Below are positions 8,765-17,593 of a stretch of DNA of 64,000 nucleotides, piece after piece. Position 1 is the stretch's first letter. The number at the start of each line of letters is the position of its first letter. Position numbers and translations under genes: made by a program. Origin of the DNA: Spirosoma sp. KCTC 42546 (GTDB taxonomy: Bacteria; Bacteroidota; Bacteroidia; Cytophagales; Spirosomataceae). The notes beneath the pieces are model-generated. The model did no database searches. It saw nothing but the letters and a program-made list of their open reading frames with translations, and had not been told where the DNA came from. Where the stretch lies: contig NZ_CP041360.1 of NCBI RefSeq assembly GCF_006965485.1, positions 558,001-622,000 of the forward strand. Reading direction: 5' to 3'.

Positions 8765-9964
8765 ATGGTGGCCTGGTTCAGAATTCACGGTAAACAATTA
8801 TTAATTGGTATCGCTTTGGCGGCACTACCGCTTGTCTATTTTATGTATCAGGGTGTGAGCTGGCAACCACTTAACCCACATGAACATATTATTCAAAATG
8901 GACTGGCTTATATCTTGTTGCTGCTTTTCTCCTACTATAACCACACCGTATTTGTTCCGCGCTGGTTTCTGGCCAAACAGTATGCACGGTACACCCTTGT
9001 TGCGGCCTGTTGCGTATTAACAGTTGCCTTTCTTCCGTATCGGATCGAGCAGTGGGCCTACTTTAAACCACCTAAGGAGAACACCCTACTGGCTTGGGGC
9101 CGACAAATCTTTGTGGAGGAAATGATGCTGGAACCCCATTCCACTCCCCCTGATCAGTCACATCCAAACGAGCTTGATCCTTTTTTTTATCCCCACACCA
9201 AACAGAGGCCTTCCCGGCCACCGAATGGCTCTTGGCCAGACAGAAGACGGCCAGGTGATCACCACGGCCCTCCGTTTACGCTCTTACTGCCCGTCAAGCT
9301 GGCTCTCTTTTTTTTATTGGGAAGTGTAAGTACCCTGTTATCGATCTCGGTGCTAACGGCTAATCGGCTCCGGCAGGTTGAGACCGATCAGTTGAAGGCT
9401 GAATTACAGCAGCTGAAAGCGCAGATTCATCCCCATTTCCTGTTTAATACGCTCAACAGCATTTATTCTCTGGCGATTCGGAACGATGAACAGACGGCGG
9501 ATACGATTGTCAAGCTCGCTGAGTTTATGCGCTATATTATTCGTGATGCCCACCGGGATAAGGTGCCCTTGTTAACCGAGGTTAACTATATAGCTAACTA
9601 TATTGATTTACAAAAGGCACGCTTGCGGGATGCGGTTCAGATTGATTACCAATTGGAAGGAAACGGGGATGGGCTACAAATAGCACCGCTACTGCTATTC
9701 TCCTTCATTGAAAATGCGTTCAAGTATGGCGTTAGTCCAGAAGAAGACTCGCTGATTATCATTCATTTATCTATCAAAGATGAGCAGCTACGGTTATATG
9801 TTGCTAACAACAAGGTTGACGTTAATCAACTGGAAAAATCAACGATGGTTGGACTGAAAAATGCCCGGGAACGGCTAAGGCTCCTTTATCCAGCTGAACA
9901 TGAACTAGTCGTTGAGGATACCCCATCGCATTACCACGTCACCTTAACTCTTACCTTATCATGA
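8765..9964 (+). CDS. LytS-type sensor histidine kinase
   Basis: 399 residues. Four hydrophobic segments lie in the first 110 residues and a fifth near 175-200, with a Pro/His-rich loop (about 120-170) between. The His_kinase domain has the AQIHPHFLFNTLNSIYSL box (phospho-acceptor near His224) and the ATPase N-box FSFIENAFKYGV near 315-326. It phosphorylates the adjacent LytTR regulator, whose start overlaps its stop by 4 bp. A TAATTTTG sequence at 8738-8745 fits the Bacteroidota -7 element TAnnTTTG 20 bp before the ATG. Confidence 0.88.
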   Translation: MVAWFRIHGKQLLIGIALAALPLVYFMYQGVSWQPLNPHEHIIQNGLAYILLLLFSYYNHTVFVPRWFLAKQYARYTLVAACCVLTVAFLPYRIEQWAYFKPPKENTLLAWGRQIFVEEMMLEPHSTPPDQSHPNELDPFFYPHTKQRPSRPPNGSWPDRRRPGDHHGPPFTLLLPVKLALFFLLGSVSTLLSISVLTANRLRQVETDQLKAELQQLKAQIHPHFLFNTLNSIYSLAIRNDEQTADTIVKLAEFMRYIIRDAHRDKVPLLTEVNYIANYIDLQKARLRDAVQIDYQLEGNGDGLQIAPLLLFSFIENAFKYGVSPEEDSLIIIHLSIKDEQLRLYVANNKVDVNQLEKSTMVGLKNARERLRLLYPAEHELVVEDTPSHYHVTLTLTLS

Positions 9965-10668
9965 TGAAAGCAATAGCGTTGGATGATGAACGTCCTGCGT
10001 TGGATGTAATCGAAGCCTTCTGTAGTCGAATTGATTTTGTAGATCTGGTCAAAACCTTCACCCGAACAGGCGAAGCTCGTATCTATCTCGAAAGCAATCC
10101 CGTCGATTTAATCTTTCTGGATATTAATATGCCGAAGGAGTCGGGATTAGCCTTTTTTAAATCCATCACGCAACAAACCCTCGTTATTTTCACGACGGCC
10201 TATAGTGAGTATGCGTTGGAGAGCTACGACGTAGAAGCCGCAGATTATCTTCTTAAACCTTACACCTTCGAGCGGTTCAACAAAGCCATGCAGCGCGCCC
10301 AGGCCCGGTGGCGTACACTCCAGCAGATAAACAGCCAAAACCTTTCAGAGTCAGAACCGACGCAGCTCTTCTTTCGGGCTGATTACGGTCTGGTAAAGGT
10401 GACTGTTGCTGATATTTTCTTTATTGAGGGGCTGGATAACTACCTCAAGATTCATGTGCGGGAAGGACAACCCGTGGTTTTACGGCTTACCTTAAAAGCC
10501 ATACTGGACAAGTTACCTGCCACTAAATTCATTCGCGTTCATCGGTCCTTCATTGTCGCCATCGATAAAATTCAATCGATCCGTGGTCGTATGATTCTAA
10601 TAGGCGAAGAAGAAATTCCGATTGGAAGTAGCTATGAAAAAGATTTTTTTAGCCTGTTTATGAAATAA
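9961..10668 (+). CDS. LytTR-family response regulator
   Basis: 235 residues. Receiver domain 1-120 with acidic pair Asp8-Asp9, phospho-acceptor Asp54 in DLIFLDINMP, the Thr-Thr-Ala switch (VIFTTAYSEYA) and conserved Lys in YLLKPYTFERF. LytTR DNA-binding domain about 135-235 with FIEGLDNYLKIHV and KFIRVHRSFIV. It is translationally coupled to the kinase upstream. Targets are unknown; paired LytTR sites were not recognised in this window. Confidence 0.9.
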   Translation: MMKAIALDDERPALDVIEAFCSRIDFVDLVKTFTRTGEARIYLESNPVDLIFLDINMPKESGLAFFKSITQQTLVIFTTAYSEYALESYDVEAADYLLKPYTFERFNKAMQRAQARWRTLQQINSQNLSESEPTQLFFRADYGLVKVTVADIFFIEGLDNYLKIHVREGQPVVLRLTLKAILDKLPATKFIRVHRSFIVAIDKIQSIRGRMILIGEEEIPIGSSYEKDFFSLFMK

Positions 10669-10716
10669 AAGCTCCTAAGTAAGCGGCTTTTCGTATCCTG
10701 ATTAATTGATTTTGAA

Positions 10717-10752
10717 CGTGCAGCAGTCGCCAGGTTCGGTGGCTGCTGCACG
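10717..10752 (+). terminator. Stem-loop after the LytS/LytT operon
   Basis: Perfect 10 bp stem CGTGCAGCAG (10717-10726) with CTGCTGCACG (10743-10752). The 430 bp from 10669 to 11103 holds no gene; poly-T tracts at about 10877-10884 and 10890-10897 are the only other marked feature. Confidence 0.6.
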
Positions 10753-11103
10753 ATTCGTTTAAACACGTGTTGATGAGCATTTTCGGCTTAGTCGGCAGAC
10801 TGGTTTAACCCCAGAATTTTCCTTATTCGCCACAAATCCAGCCTAATTACCCCTAAACTAATAGGGTTGACCACTCTTTTTTTTACCCCCTTTTTTTATA
10901 GGCGACCTTTGTCTCGTCAGCATAACCCGCCGGTGGAGAAAGTGCCGGATTATCCATGCTGATCAATCAATAAACAGCTCATTCGCCACAACATTTTGGC
11001 TCTTTACCCCACCAAGGCATTGGCTGTGCAACAGTGATTACCGGTTTTAAGTACTAGAGTACAAAAGCAAACAGGCGTTACGTAGAATTACGAAGCATAC
11101 ATC

Positions 11104-12231
11104 ATGAAACGAATTAACCTAGCTATCTCCCTGCTAATCCTACTGGGGTTCTCTAACCTCTTCGAATCCTGTAAATCAACGGAGGTCGACTCCACCAGTT
11201 CCAGTTCAACAGGTTCGACAACAAGTAGCTCCAGCTCAATTACAACGGCTCTGTCCGCTACGGCTACAACTACAACCTGTACCTCAACCGGTGTTGCTCA
11301 GATCGTCTGCCTGACCGAAGCCTTTAAAGCGACCTTATCCAGTACGCAACTGGCCACCACTCAACTCACCTATTCCAAATCAAACGCCCAAAAATGGTCG
11401 AACCTGCCCGCGGGTCTATCCGCCCGAATAGGGATCAGCCTGGGCTCACTCAGCGACACCCAACTAGCCGCCTTCCGCAACCTGATGGTAGCTGTGCTGG
11501 CGCTAAACACAACGAACGAAGGTTATGATGAGATGATCGGCAATCTGGTAGCCGATGATTACCTCAACACCATTGGCGGAGGTTCAGATTACGGGGCTGG
11601 TAATTATTATATCTCGATTCTGGGTACGCCTAGTACGTCGAGCTTGTGGGCGATTCTGTTCACCGGCCACCATTACACCCAGCCTTTCACCTTTAACGGC
11701 GGAGCGAATACGGGTGTTACCCCCGCTTTTCGGGGCACCGAGCCTCAGGCGGCTGTGACCACAGCCAGTCGTACATACCAGGCCTTTGAGCAGGAGCGAG
11801 TAGCTTTTGCCGCCATGCTAACGGGGCTGAGTACCGCCGAGCAAACGACGGCAAAATTATCCGGCACTTACAATGATCTGGTACTGGGGCCCGGGCAGGA
11901 TGGTAAATTTCCGGCTACCAAGTCCGGTCTGCTGGTGAGCAATCTGAGCAGCGACAAGCAGGCGCTGGTTTTAAGTGCCATTAAGTTGTATGTCAACGAT
12001 CTGGATGCGAGCCTGGCGGCTTCCGTACTAACCAAGTATACCTCGGAGTTAGCCAATACCTACATCGCTTATTCAGGAACAACCGCGATGAGTTCGCAAG
12101 GCGATTATGTGCGTATTGATGGGCCGAGTGTCTGGATCGAGTTTTCCTATCAGGGCGGGGTTATCATTAAGAATACACCCCATTCCCACTCGGTCTGGCG
12201 GGATCATACCACAGACTATGGTGGTAACTAA
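11104..12231 (+). CDS. DUF3500 family lipoprotein
   Basis: 375 residues. A signal peptide ends in a lipobox (SNLFESC, Cys23), followed by a Ser/Thr-rich linker at about 28-60, so it is anchored to a membrane as a lipoprotein. The rest is a DUF3500 domain: AFKATLSSTQ, WSNLPAGLSARIG, YISILGTPSTSSLWAILFTGHHYTQ with the conserved Gly-His-His, TPAFRGTEP, and a C-terminal VWIEFSYQGGVIIKNTPH strand pair. DUF3500 has no established activity; the conserved histidines suggest metal binding. The last 100 bp are repeated directly downstream. The next full gene is HupE-like, also His-rich and possibly metal-related. Confidence 0.8.
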   Translation: MKRINLAISLLILLGFSNLFESCKSTEVDSTSSSSTGSTTSSSSSITTALSATATTTTCTSTGVAQIVCLTEAFKATLSSTQLATTQLTYSKSNAQKWSNLPAGLSARIGISLGSLSDTQLAAFRNLMVAVLALNTTNEGYDEMIGNLVADDYLNTIGGGSDYGAGNYYISILGTPSTSSLWAILFTGHHYTQPFTFNGGANTGVTPAFRGTEPQAAVTTASRTYQAFEQERVAFAAMLTGLSTAEQTTAKLSGTYNDLVLGPGQDGKFPATKSGLLVSNLSSDKQALVLSAIKLYVNDLDASLAASVLTKYTSELANTYIAYSGTTAMSSQGDYVRIDGPSVWIEFSYQGGVIIKNTPHSHSVWRDHTTDYGGN

Positions 12232-12234
12232 CGG

Positions 12235-12375
12235 ATGAAGCGATACATTCTGGTAAGTGATAGTCCTAATGTCTGGATCGAATTTCCGTATCAAGGCGGG
12301 GTTATCATTAAAAATACACCGCACCCGCACTCGGTCTGGCGGGATCATACCACATACTATGGTGGTACAAAGTAA
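12235..12375 (+). repeat. Tandem partial copy of the DUF3500 C-terminus (46 codon frame)
   Basis: The last 34 or so codons of the upstream gene are repeated with few changes, giving a short frame that starts ATG at 12235, continues MKRYILVSDSPNVWIEFPYQ and ends TTYYGGTK. The two copies differ mostly at third positions (TCC/CCG, CAG/CAA), so the copy may be under selection or ancient. It could be made as a 46-residue peptide or be inert. Confidence 0.65.
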
Positions 12376-12405
12376 TTTTTCGCTCGTGAAACACCTATTT
12401 TTTAT

Positions 12406-12433
12406 CATCAGCCGTCCAGTCGGACGGCTGATG
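12406..12433 (+). promoter_or_regulatory. Perfect hairpin overlapping the hupE-like start region
   Basis: A 12 bp perfect stem, CATCAGCCGTCC (12406-12417) with GGACGGCTGATG (12422-12433), loop AGTC. The right arm ends on the ATG at 12431. It has no T-run after it. It might stabilise the 3' end of the DUF3500 mRNA or occlude the next start. Confidence 0.5.
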
Positions 12434-13717
12434 GTTTACTTAATTGGCTTCTTGGTAGCTTGGCTACCAACCCTATCCACAGCTCACCCCATGCCTAATT
12501 CGGTGGTGTTGCTGAACGTGCACGCCAACCGCATTGATGCCGAACTTCAGATTCCACTGGTCGAATTGCAATCGGCCTGGGGCCATGCGGTCAACGATTC
12601 ATCGGCTGGGCTGGTGGAGCGGCTGGGCCCTCAACTGCGGGCGTATATGAAAATGCACATTCATCCGCAAAGTCCCGACGGGCGTTTCTGGACGGTATCG
12701 GTTGGGAAACTGACTGTCCATGAAAGCCAAAACCCGATCAACGGCGTGTATCGCGAGCTAACCGCTCAGGTGCAGATGATGCCTCCGTCGGGCGAAGACG
12801 TGCGGCAGTTTACCTTTCACTACGACGTCGTGTTACATCAGGTGAGGACCCATAAAATTCTGGTGTCGGTTCGTCAGGATTGGGAAAGCGGGCAACTGGT
12901 CGAAGCGGAACCTGTGCAGGTGGGTACAATCAGTTTAGACATCGTCAACGATCGTATTCTGCCCTTGCCGATTAACCTGGCATCGGGTAGCCCCTGGACA
13001 GGCTTGACCGCGATGATAAAGTTAGGTACGCAACACATTGCGGAAGGAACCGACCATTTACTGTTTTTACTCGTGTTACTATTGCCCGCTCCGCTACTCG
13101 TGGTTGGGAAGCGTTGGAGCCGGTTTGGTGGAGTTCACTATAGTCTTCGGCATATCTTGCTGATCGTTACTGCCTTCACTATCGGCCATTCACTGACCCT
13201 ATTGCTGGGGGCAATGGGTTGGGTGCGGTTACCCGCCCAACCCGTCGAAATTTTGATTGCGGTGTCGATTCTAGTGTCGGCGGCTCATGCCGTTAGACCT
13301 TTGTTTCCGGGTCGGGAAGCCTGGATAGCTGCTGGCTTCGGTCTGGTTCACGGGCTGGCGTTTGCCAGTACGTTAGCCAATCTGCAACTGGATATGGGGC
13401 CAATGGCGCTGAGTATTCTGGGCTTTAATCTGGGTATTGAATTGATGCAGCTCCTGATTATTGGCCTGGCCATTCCCTGGTTGATGCTGCTCAGTCGTAC
13501 ACCAACTTACCGGATTGTCCGGTTGACCGGAGCTTTCCTGGCTGCTATTGCGGCCCTGGCTTGGGTGGTTGAGCGCATCACGGGCCAACCTAATTTCTTA
13601 ACTAAAGGGGTAGAGCAGGTGGCTAGTTATGCTCCATATGGGCTGGGCGTATTAGCTCTTATGGCCCTATTGCTCTCCTGGCGAATGAAGCGAGCGAATC
13701 AACTTCCTGTACTATAG
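12431..13717 (+). CDS. HupE/UreJ-family membrane protein
   Basis: 428 residues from ATG 12431 (GTG at 12386 or ATG at 12359 would give a longer, more basic signal sequence). Signal peptide MVYLIGFLVAWLPTLSTAHP, then a periplasmic beta-rich domain of about 190 residues, then the HupE_UreJ membrane domain with seven helices. Signature segments: KLGTQHIAEGTDHLLFLLVLLL, TAFTIGHSLTLLLG and GFGLVHGLAFA, each with buried His or Asp typical of nickel/cobalt-type transport families. Transport of a metal is possible, not shown. It follows the DUF3500 gene and its partial repeat on the same strand. Confidence 0.82.
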   Translation: MVYLIGFLVAWLPTLSTAHPMPNSVVLLNVHANRIDAELQIPLVELQSAWGHAVNDSSAGLVERLGPQLRAYMKMHIHPQSPDGRFWTVSVGKLTVHESQNPINGVYRELTAQVQMMPPSGEDVRQFTFHYDVVLHQVRTHKILVSVRQDWESGQLVEAEPVQVGTISLDIVNDRILPLPINLASGSPWTGLTAMIKLGTQHIAEGTDHLLFLLVLLLPAPLLVVGKRWSRFGGVHYSLRHILLIVTAFTIGHSLTLLLGAMGWVRLPAQPVEILIAVSILVSAAHAVRPLFPGREAWIAAGFGLVHGLAFASTLANLQLDMGPMALSILGFNLGIELMQLLIIGLAIPWLMLLSRTPTYRIVRLTGAFLAAIAALAWVVERITGQPNFLTKGVEQVASYAPYGLGVLALMALLLSWRMKRANQLPVL

Positions 13718-13746
13718 TTGCTTACGAAGCTATATTCCCCTCTGAG

Positions 13747-14082
13747 ATGCTATCCATTATCGACCAACGATTTGTTGGACGCCTGTTTCTGGTGCTTGCC
13801 TTAACCAGTTTTAGCGCCTACAACGAAGTAGCCCAACACGCCAATCGATCAAGCTGGCAAGCCCAAGTTGAAGTTGGTGGGTGGGCTGATATCGGACAGG
13901 CTCAGCCATTCTGGTTACGAGCGAATCAACACGGGGCCATTCCACTGATCTGGGGGTCAAATTTGTACTGCGCAGGGAGTCTGGCTATTTTGTCACCAGC
14001 ACATCTACGAAGATTTTTCTGGTTTAGCCTGAGAGAATGCACCCGAGGTTATTTAAGAGATAGGTCGTCACATCATAGATGA
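13747..14082 (+). pseudogene. Truncated capsule-assembly Wzi family gene
   Basis: The first 65 codons read as the N-terminus of a Wzi-type outer-membrane protein: a signal peptide, then VEVGGWADIG and PFWLRANQHGAIPL, the usual opening of the family. After that the frame turns into unrelated sequence (Cys, Arg rich) and stops at 14082, while the family is normally over 450 residues. The missing part is not found downstream. Non-functional remnant. Confidence 0.65.
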
Positions 14083-14126
14083 GTGTTTGCCAACCAAGGT
14101 CGACGGGCTTGGTCTTTAACCTGTAC

Positions 14127-15350
14127 TTAGTTGGTTATCAAGTTGTGGTGCCGAACCGGCAACAAGATAACAAACTCAGCTCCTGATCCACTGTTCGGAG
14201 TCACTGAAATCATACCCCCGTGATTATCGATAATCTTTTTGCAGATGGCCAGCCCAAACCCTAACTTCAACAAACCAGCACTAGTATTCTTGTGAATGAG
14301 AAATAACTGGTCACCCAGTCCTATCTTGAGACCCGGACCATTATCCGAATAGGTAATCCGAATAAATTCCTCGTAGCGATACTTGCCCGGTAGTGAACGG
14401 AAACTATTTTGCTCGATGAGCTGGCCAGTAATGGTAATTTCCAGCGGGGGATGAGCCGGTTGATGACTAATTAAAACGGAATTAGTCATCAGTTCAATGA
14501 ACAAGTTGACTAACTGCCCCCTGTCTCCCTCAATCTGAGGCAGGTCGTGCGTCACTAAGCGGATATTTGTTACATGCTGCTGACTGACTCGTTCGCTGGC
14601 GTTTACTACAACCTGCTGCAAGTCAATCAGGCCGATCTGTTCTGGATCGACTTCCAGGGAGAGATAGTCCCCCAGCCTTCGGATTAAGGCCCGCATGCTC
14701 TGACTGGCTGCCATAATCCGATCCAGTAATTTCCCCTCATCCAGCACCAGGCCCTGACCTTCTTCCTGCCGTAAAGCATCTGCCAACAGCGTTATTTTGC
14801 GCAACGGCTCTTGGAGATCGTGGGTAATCAACTTACTAAACTGCCAGAGTTGCTGATTCTTTTGGGCTAACTCGGTTAGCTGTTGATCCAGCAAGTGCTG
14901 ATGCTGCTCTAACGTTTGTTTGGCTTCGAGCAGCTCCTTGTTTTCGCGCAGGGCCTGTTGGGCCTCGCGTTTGGACTGTAGAATTTCTTCTTCGTACTTT
15001 TGACGTTGGCGTACCGGCAGGCAGACACACTGGTAGACTCGGGAATCGTCCCGCTTCAGGCTAGCTGCATTCAGCAAGACAGGAAGAGCCTGCCCATTTT
15101 TCATCCGCAGAGACAGGAAAATTTCGTCGGCTTTGCCTTGTAGTTTCAGCAGTGGATAAAAATGGGTCTGGTAAAAAATCCGACTGGCGATGGTGAGCAG
15201 CGCTTCCACGGGCTTGCCAGCCATGTCCGGGGCGTCATACCCTAGCTGATCAAGTAGGGTCTGATTAATTCCCAGTAAGATGCCCTCCTCGGTGAAGTAG
15301 AAATAGCCACCTGGCATCTGGTTGAGTAACTCATCCGACAAACCGTTCAT
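14127..15350 (-). CDS. PAS-domain sensor histidine kinase paired with RsbQ
   Basis: 407 residues. PAS domain about 5-118 (PGGYFYFTEEGILLGINQTL opening), a Gln/Glu-rich coiled coil 118-170, HisKA with phospho-acceptor near His177 in KLITHDLQEPLRKI, and an ATPase domain about 265-400 with ELMTNSV, YSDNGPGLK and GFGLAICKKIIDNHGG. No membrane segment, so cytosolic. Its start overlaps the RsbQ-like gene by 4 bp. In Bacillus, RsbQ works with RsbP, a PAS-PP2C phosphatase; here the PAS partner has a kinase output instead. No response regulator is adjacent. Confidence 0.85.
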   Translation of the reverse strand: MNGLSDELLNQMPGGYFYFTEEGILLGINQTLLDQLGYDAPDMAGKPVEALLTIASRIFYQTHFYPLLKLQGKADEIFLSLRMKNGQALPVLLNAASLKRDDSRVYQCVCLPVRQRQKYEEEILQSKREAQQALRENKELLEAKQTLEQHQHLLDQQLTELAQKNQQLWQFSKLITHDLQEPLRKITLLADALRQEEGQGLVLDEGKLLDRIMAASQSMRALIRRLGDYLSLEVDPEQIGLIDLQQVVVNASERVSQQHVTNIRLVTHDLPQIEGDRGQLVNLFIELMTNSVLISHQPAHPPLEITITGQLIEQNSFRSLPGKYRYEEFIRITYSDNGPGLKIGLGDQLFLIHKNTSAGLLKLGFGLAICKKIIDNHGGMISVTPNSGSGAEFVILLPVRHHNLITN

Positions 15351-16171
15351 CGTCCGTTTAAGCCCTGGCTTGGCTGTAAGTACGCGTTTATGGCCTGTAT
15401 CGTCTCCTGGGGTGCACTTAGGTGGGGGCAGTGCCCTGTTGCATTCAGCAGGATCAGTTGGCTATCCCGCAGATGTTGATGTACGTACATGCCCACCTCA
15501 AGGGGAGCAATTAAATCCTGAGTGCATTGCAGGACCAGGCCCGGAACTGTCGACTTGGCGATATCCAGGCGATTATCGGATAAAAACGTTACCTGAGCAA
15601 ACTGGCGGGCGATGAGGGGGTCCGTTGAGCAGAAGCTTTCACTTAGTTCTTGGGTCAGCTCAGGTTGCGCTGGATCATTGATCACCACAGGCGCCAAAAA
15701 ATTAGCCCAACCGATATAATTCTTCTCCATGGTCAGTAACAACTCCTCAATATCGGTGCGGTTAAATCCGCCCACATACTCCGCCCCGTCATTGATGTAG
15801 CAGGGTGAAGGACCAATCAAAATCAGGCGACTGAACCGTTCAGGCGCTTTTAGTGAAGCCAGCAAGCCAATCATACAACTAACTGAATGGCCCACAAAAA
15901 TGATGTCGGTCAAATCCAGCGCTGTACAGATGTCAAGCACATCCTGGGCGTAGCCATTAAGGTTATTGTAACGGTCGGGGTTATAGGCGCTGAGCTGGGA
16001 CGAACCGGAGCCGACATAGTCAAATAAAATAAGTCGGTAGTCTGTCTCGAAGGCTGAGGTAATGAATCGCCACATCTGCTGACTGCACCCAAATCCGTGG
16101 GCAAACAGCATGGGTTGATGCCCGGAGCCCCGAATAGTGACATGATTACGAATTAGAATGGATGTTTCCAA
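15347..16171 (-). CDS. rsbQ: RsbQ-type alpha/beta hydrolase
   Basis: 274 residues, the same length and opening as B. subtilis RsbQ (RNHVTIRGSG, FAHGFGCSQQMW, LILFDYVGSGSS). Catalytic triad: Ser96 in VGHSVS, Asp in CTQDLIAP near 219 and His in NATGHCPHLS near 247. YVGSG and SFCSTDPLIARQFA are signature stretches shared with RsbQ. The family includes plant karrikin/strigolactone receptors; RsbQ is thought to make or deliver a small signal to a PAS domain. Translational coupling to a PAS kinase supports the same role here, with an output other than sigma-B. Confidence 0.88.
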   Translation of the reverse strand: METSILIRNHVTIRGSGHQPMLFAHGFGCSQQMWRFITSAFETDYRLILFDYVGSGSSQLSAYNPDRYNNLNGYAQDVLDICTALDLTDIIFVGHSVSCMIGLLASLKAPERFSRLILIGPSPCYINDGAEYVGGFNRTDIEELLLTMEKNYIGWANFLAPVVINDPAQPELTQELSESFCSTDPLIARQFAQVTFLSDNRLDIAKSTVPGLVLQCTQDLIAPLEVGMYVHQHLRDSQLILLNATGHCPHLSAPQETIQAINAYLQPSQGLNGR

Positions 16172-16447
16172 TATAGCAATAAGGAGAGGCTTCCAATAAA
16201 GGTAGGAAAAACAAGTGGTAAACTTAGAGTATACACTTAAATAGGAGGTTTAAGCAGGGTATATGTACCTGTCTGCTTAGATAACACTTGGCCGGAAGGA
16301 ACTAGCTGACTCTCCTATTGAGGGCTTTTTGAACGAACAGGTTAACCGGCACTTGTTACAAATACTTGGATTGTAACTAAATCAAGGTCTTTCTGCTTGG
16401 TCAAACGTAATAAGTCGCCATAAAGTCCAGATCGGGTTGACAAGGCC

Positions 16448-16503
16448 ATGCTTCACTTTTTGAAAATACAAATGATAGGTGAAGCATTTGTATGCTATCA
16501 TTT
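16448..16503. repeat. Three interlocking 9 bp inverted repeats
   Basis: ATGCTTCAC (16448-16456) pairs with GTGAAGCAT (16479-16487); ATACAAATG (16466-16474) with CATTTGTAT (16485-16493); AAATGATAG (16470-16478) with CTATCATTT (16495-16503). The arms overlap, so the three stems exclude one another, as in attenuators and riboswitch expression platforms. Confidence 0.6.
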
Positions 16504-16650
16504 TATCAACCCAAAAATGAGCTTAAACTCTTAAAATTAGGGCTTTCGCCCTATTCTTCTTAAAGTGCAAAACGGCATTATGACGAAATTATACTATAAA
16601 TGCTCGTTTGCACTTGATAAAATGAATGCTCTTTTAGGCATAACATTTAA

Positions 16651-16689
16651 CGGTTATTGCTTGTAACAGGCAGCTACAAGCAATAACCG
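16651..16689. repeat. Perfect 15 bp inverted repeat
   Basis: Arm CGGTTATTGCTTGTA at 16651-16665 pairs with 16675-16689 around a 9 bp loop. No T-run on either side. It could be a small mobile-element end pair, an operator or an RNA structure. Confidence 0.6.
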
Positions 16690-17008
16690 GTGCTCACGAA
16701 CAGGCTACCTCTATCTGGAACAGTCCTGCCTAAAGGCTTCCCTGCCTCTTTAAATAGATGCCGCTGCGTTGGTAGTATTATTCGTTTTACTACAGAAGAA
16801 TGTTTACGGGATTAAAGTTGGGATAATAACCCTAATTGATAGGGCTATATGAATATAATAAAACAAAAAGTTATAACAAGGTGTACTCCCGCTGTAGGTA
16901 ACTTTTCTGGACTCGCTGTTGCCAGATTCTACACTACGCTACGCCTGATTAGGGCAGTAATATCATACTATAGTGAGAGCAACTGGGAGTAGTTTTGAGG
17001 GCCGCCTA

Positions 17009-17239
17009 ATGCAAAAAATACAAAATGCCCTGCCGACGGTAACCCCCTATATTGAGACAAATAACCCCCATTTCCTGGGGCGTATTGTTTCAATTTGGAT
17101 TAAGGAGATTGAGACAACGATTGAACTTAGGCTTCCTGATATTGAAGTAGAGGAATGGAGCTTAAACGAACCTGTATATATTTCACTGATTGTTAAACAT
17201 CTCAAGCAGGTTTATCAGGAACTTGAAAAAGCACCTTAA
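17009..17239 (+). CDS. Small hypothetical protein (76 aa)
   Basis: From ATG 17009; a GTG 36 bp upstream would add 12 residues of unconvincing sequence. The protein is acidic and soluble, with a central IWIKEIETTIELRLPDIEVEEW amphipathic region and a C-terminal helix LIVKHLKQVYQELEKA. The Ile/Leu/Glu pattern looks like a folded alpha/beta protein rather than noise. No family recognised; it stands alone between structured DNA and the insertion sequence. Confidence 0.5.
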   Translation: MQKIQNALPTVTPYIETNNPHFLGRIVSIWIKEIETTIELRLPDIEVEEWSLNEPVYISLIVKHLKQVYQELEKAP

Positions 17240-17587
17240 ACTATGCTTTTTCAAGTCTAAAGTAGACATATGGTTAGCAAACTAATGAAGTAGGCCTATA
17301 CCTAAGTTAGGTCATCCCCCAGGAATGCTGCTGCTTTCAGTTTTGACTGAACATACGGATCGATCTGTTGGCTGGTAGACGGTGCGTGTCAAAGTATCCA
17401 AAAAGGAGCCAGAGTCCAGGAAACGTAATTCGTAGATACTTTACGGAGTACCCATTCGCTTGGGTACAAGAAAGCGTCCCCTCCAGTATTGCCCCCGGAA
17501 CCGTAAATAGCGTTTGTCGGCTGTAATCAGGATAATTTCAACTGCTATTACCGGAGATAGCTATACACGTATACATGCCTCTGAGAA
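17240..17587. other. No gene seen beside the insertion sequence
   Basis: The minus strand has short protein-like stretches (around 17400-17520) with stops between them, which may be the remains of an older gene. Nothing could be identified. Confidence 0.3.
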
Positions 17588-17593
17588 TATATA

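Larger units (their letters stand above)
16172..17008. other. 837 bp gene-free region with stacked inverted repeats
   Basis: No open frame worth calling. Besides the repeats listed separately, a short hairpin TAGGGC-TTTC-GCCCTA lies at 16538-16553 and an imperfect inverted repeat (AAGTGCAAA with TTTGCACTT) spans about 16563-16615. The density of stem-loops suggests a structured RNA or remnants of small mobile elements. Confidence 0.5.

Noticed and set aside
12073..12408. Antisense 111-codon frame with a repeated TTIVCGMIPPDRV element
   Set aside because: The repeat is the reverse complement of the duplicated DUF3500 tail, not a repeat protein.
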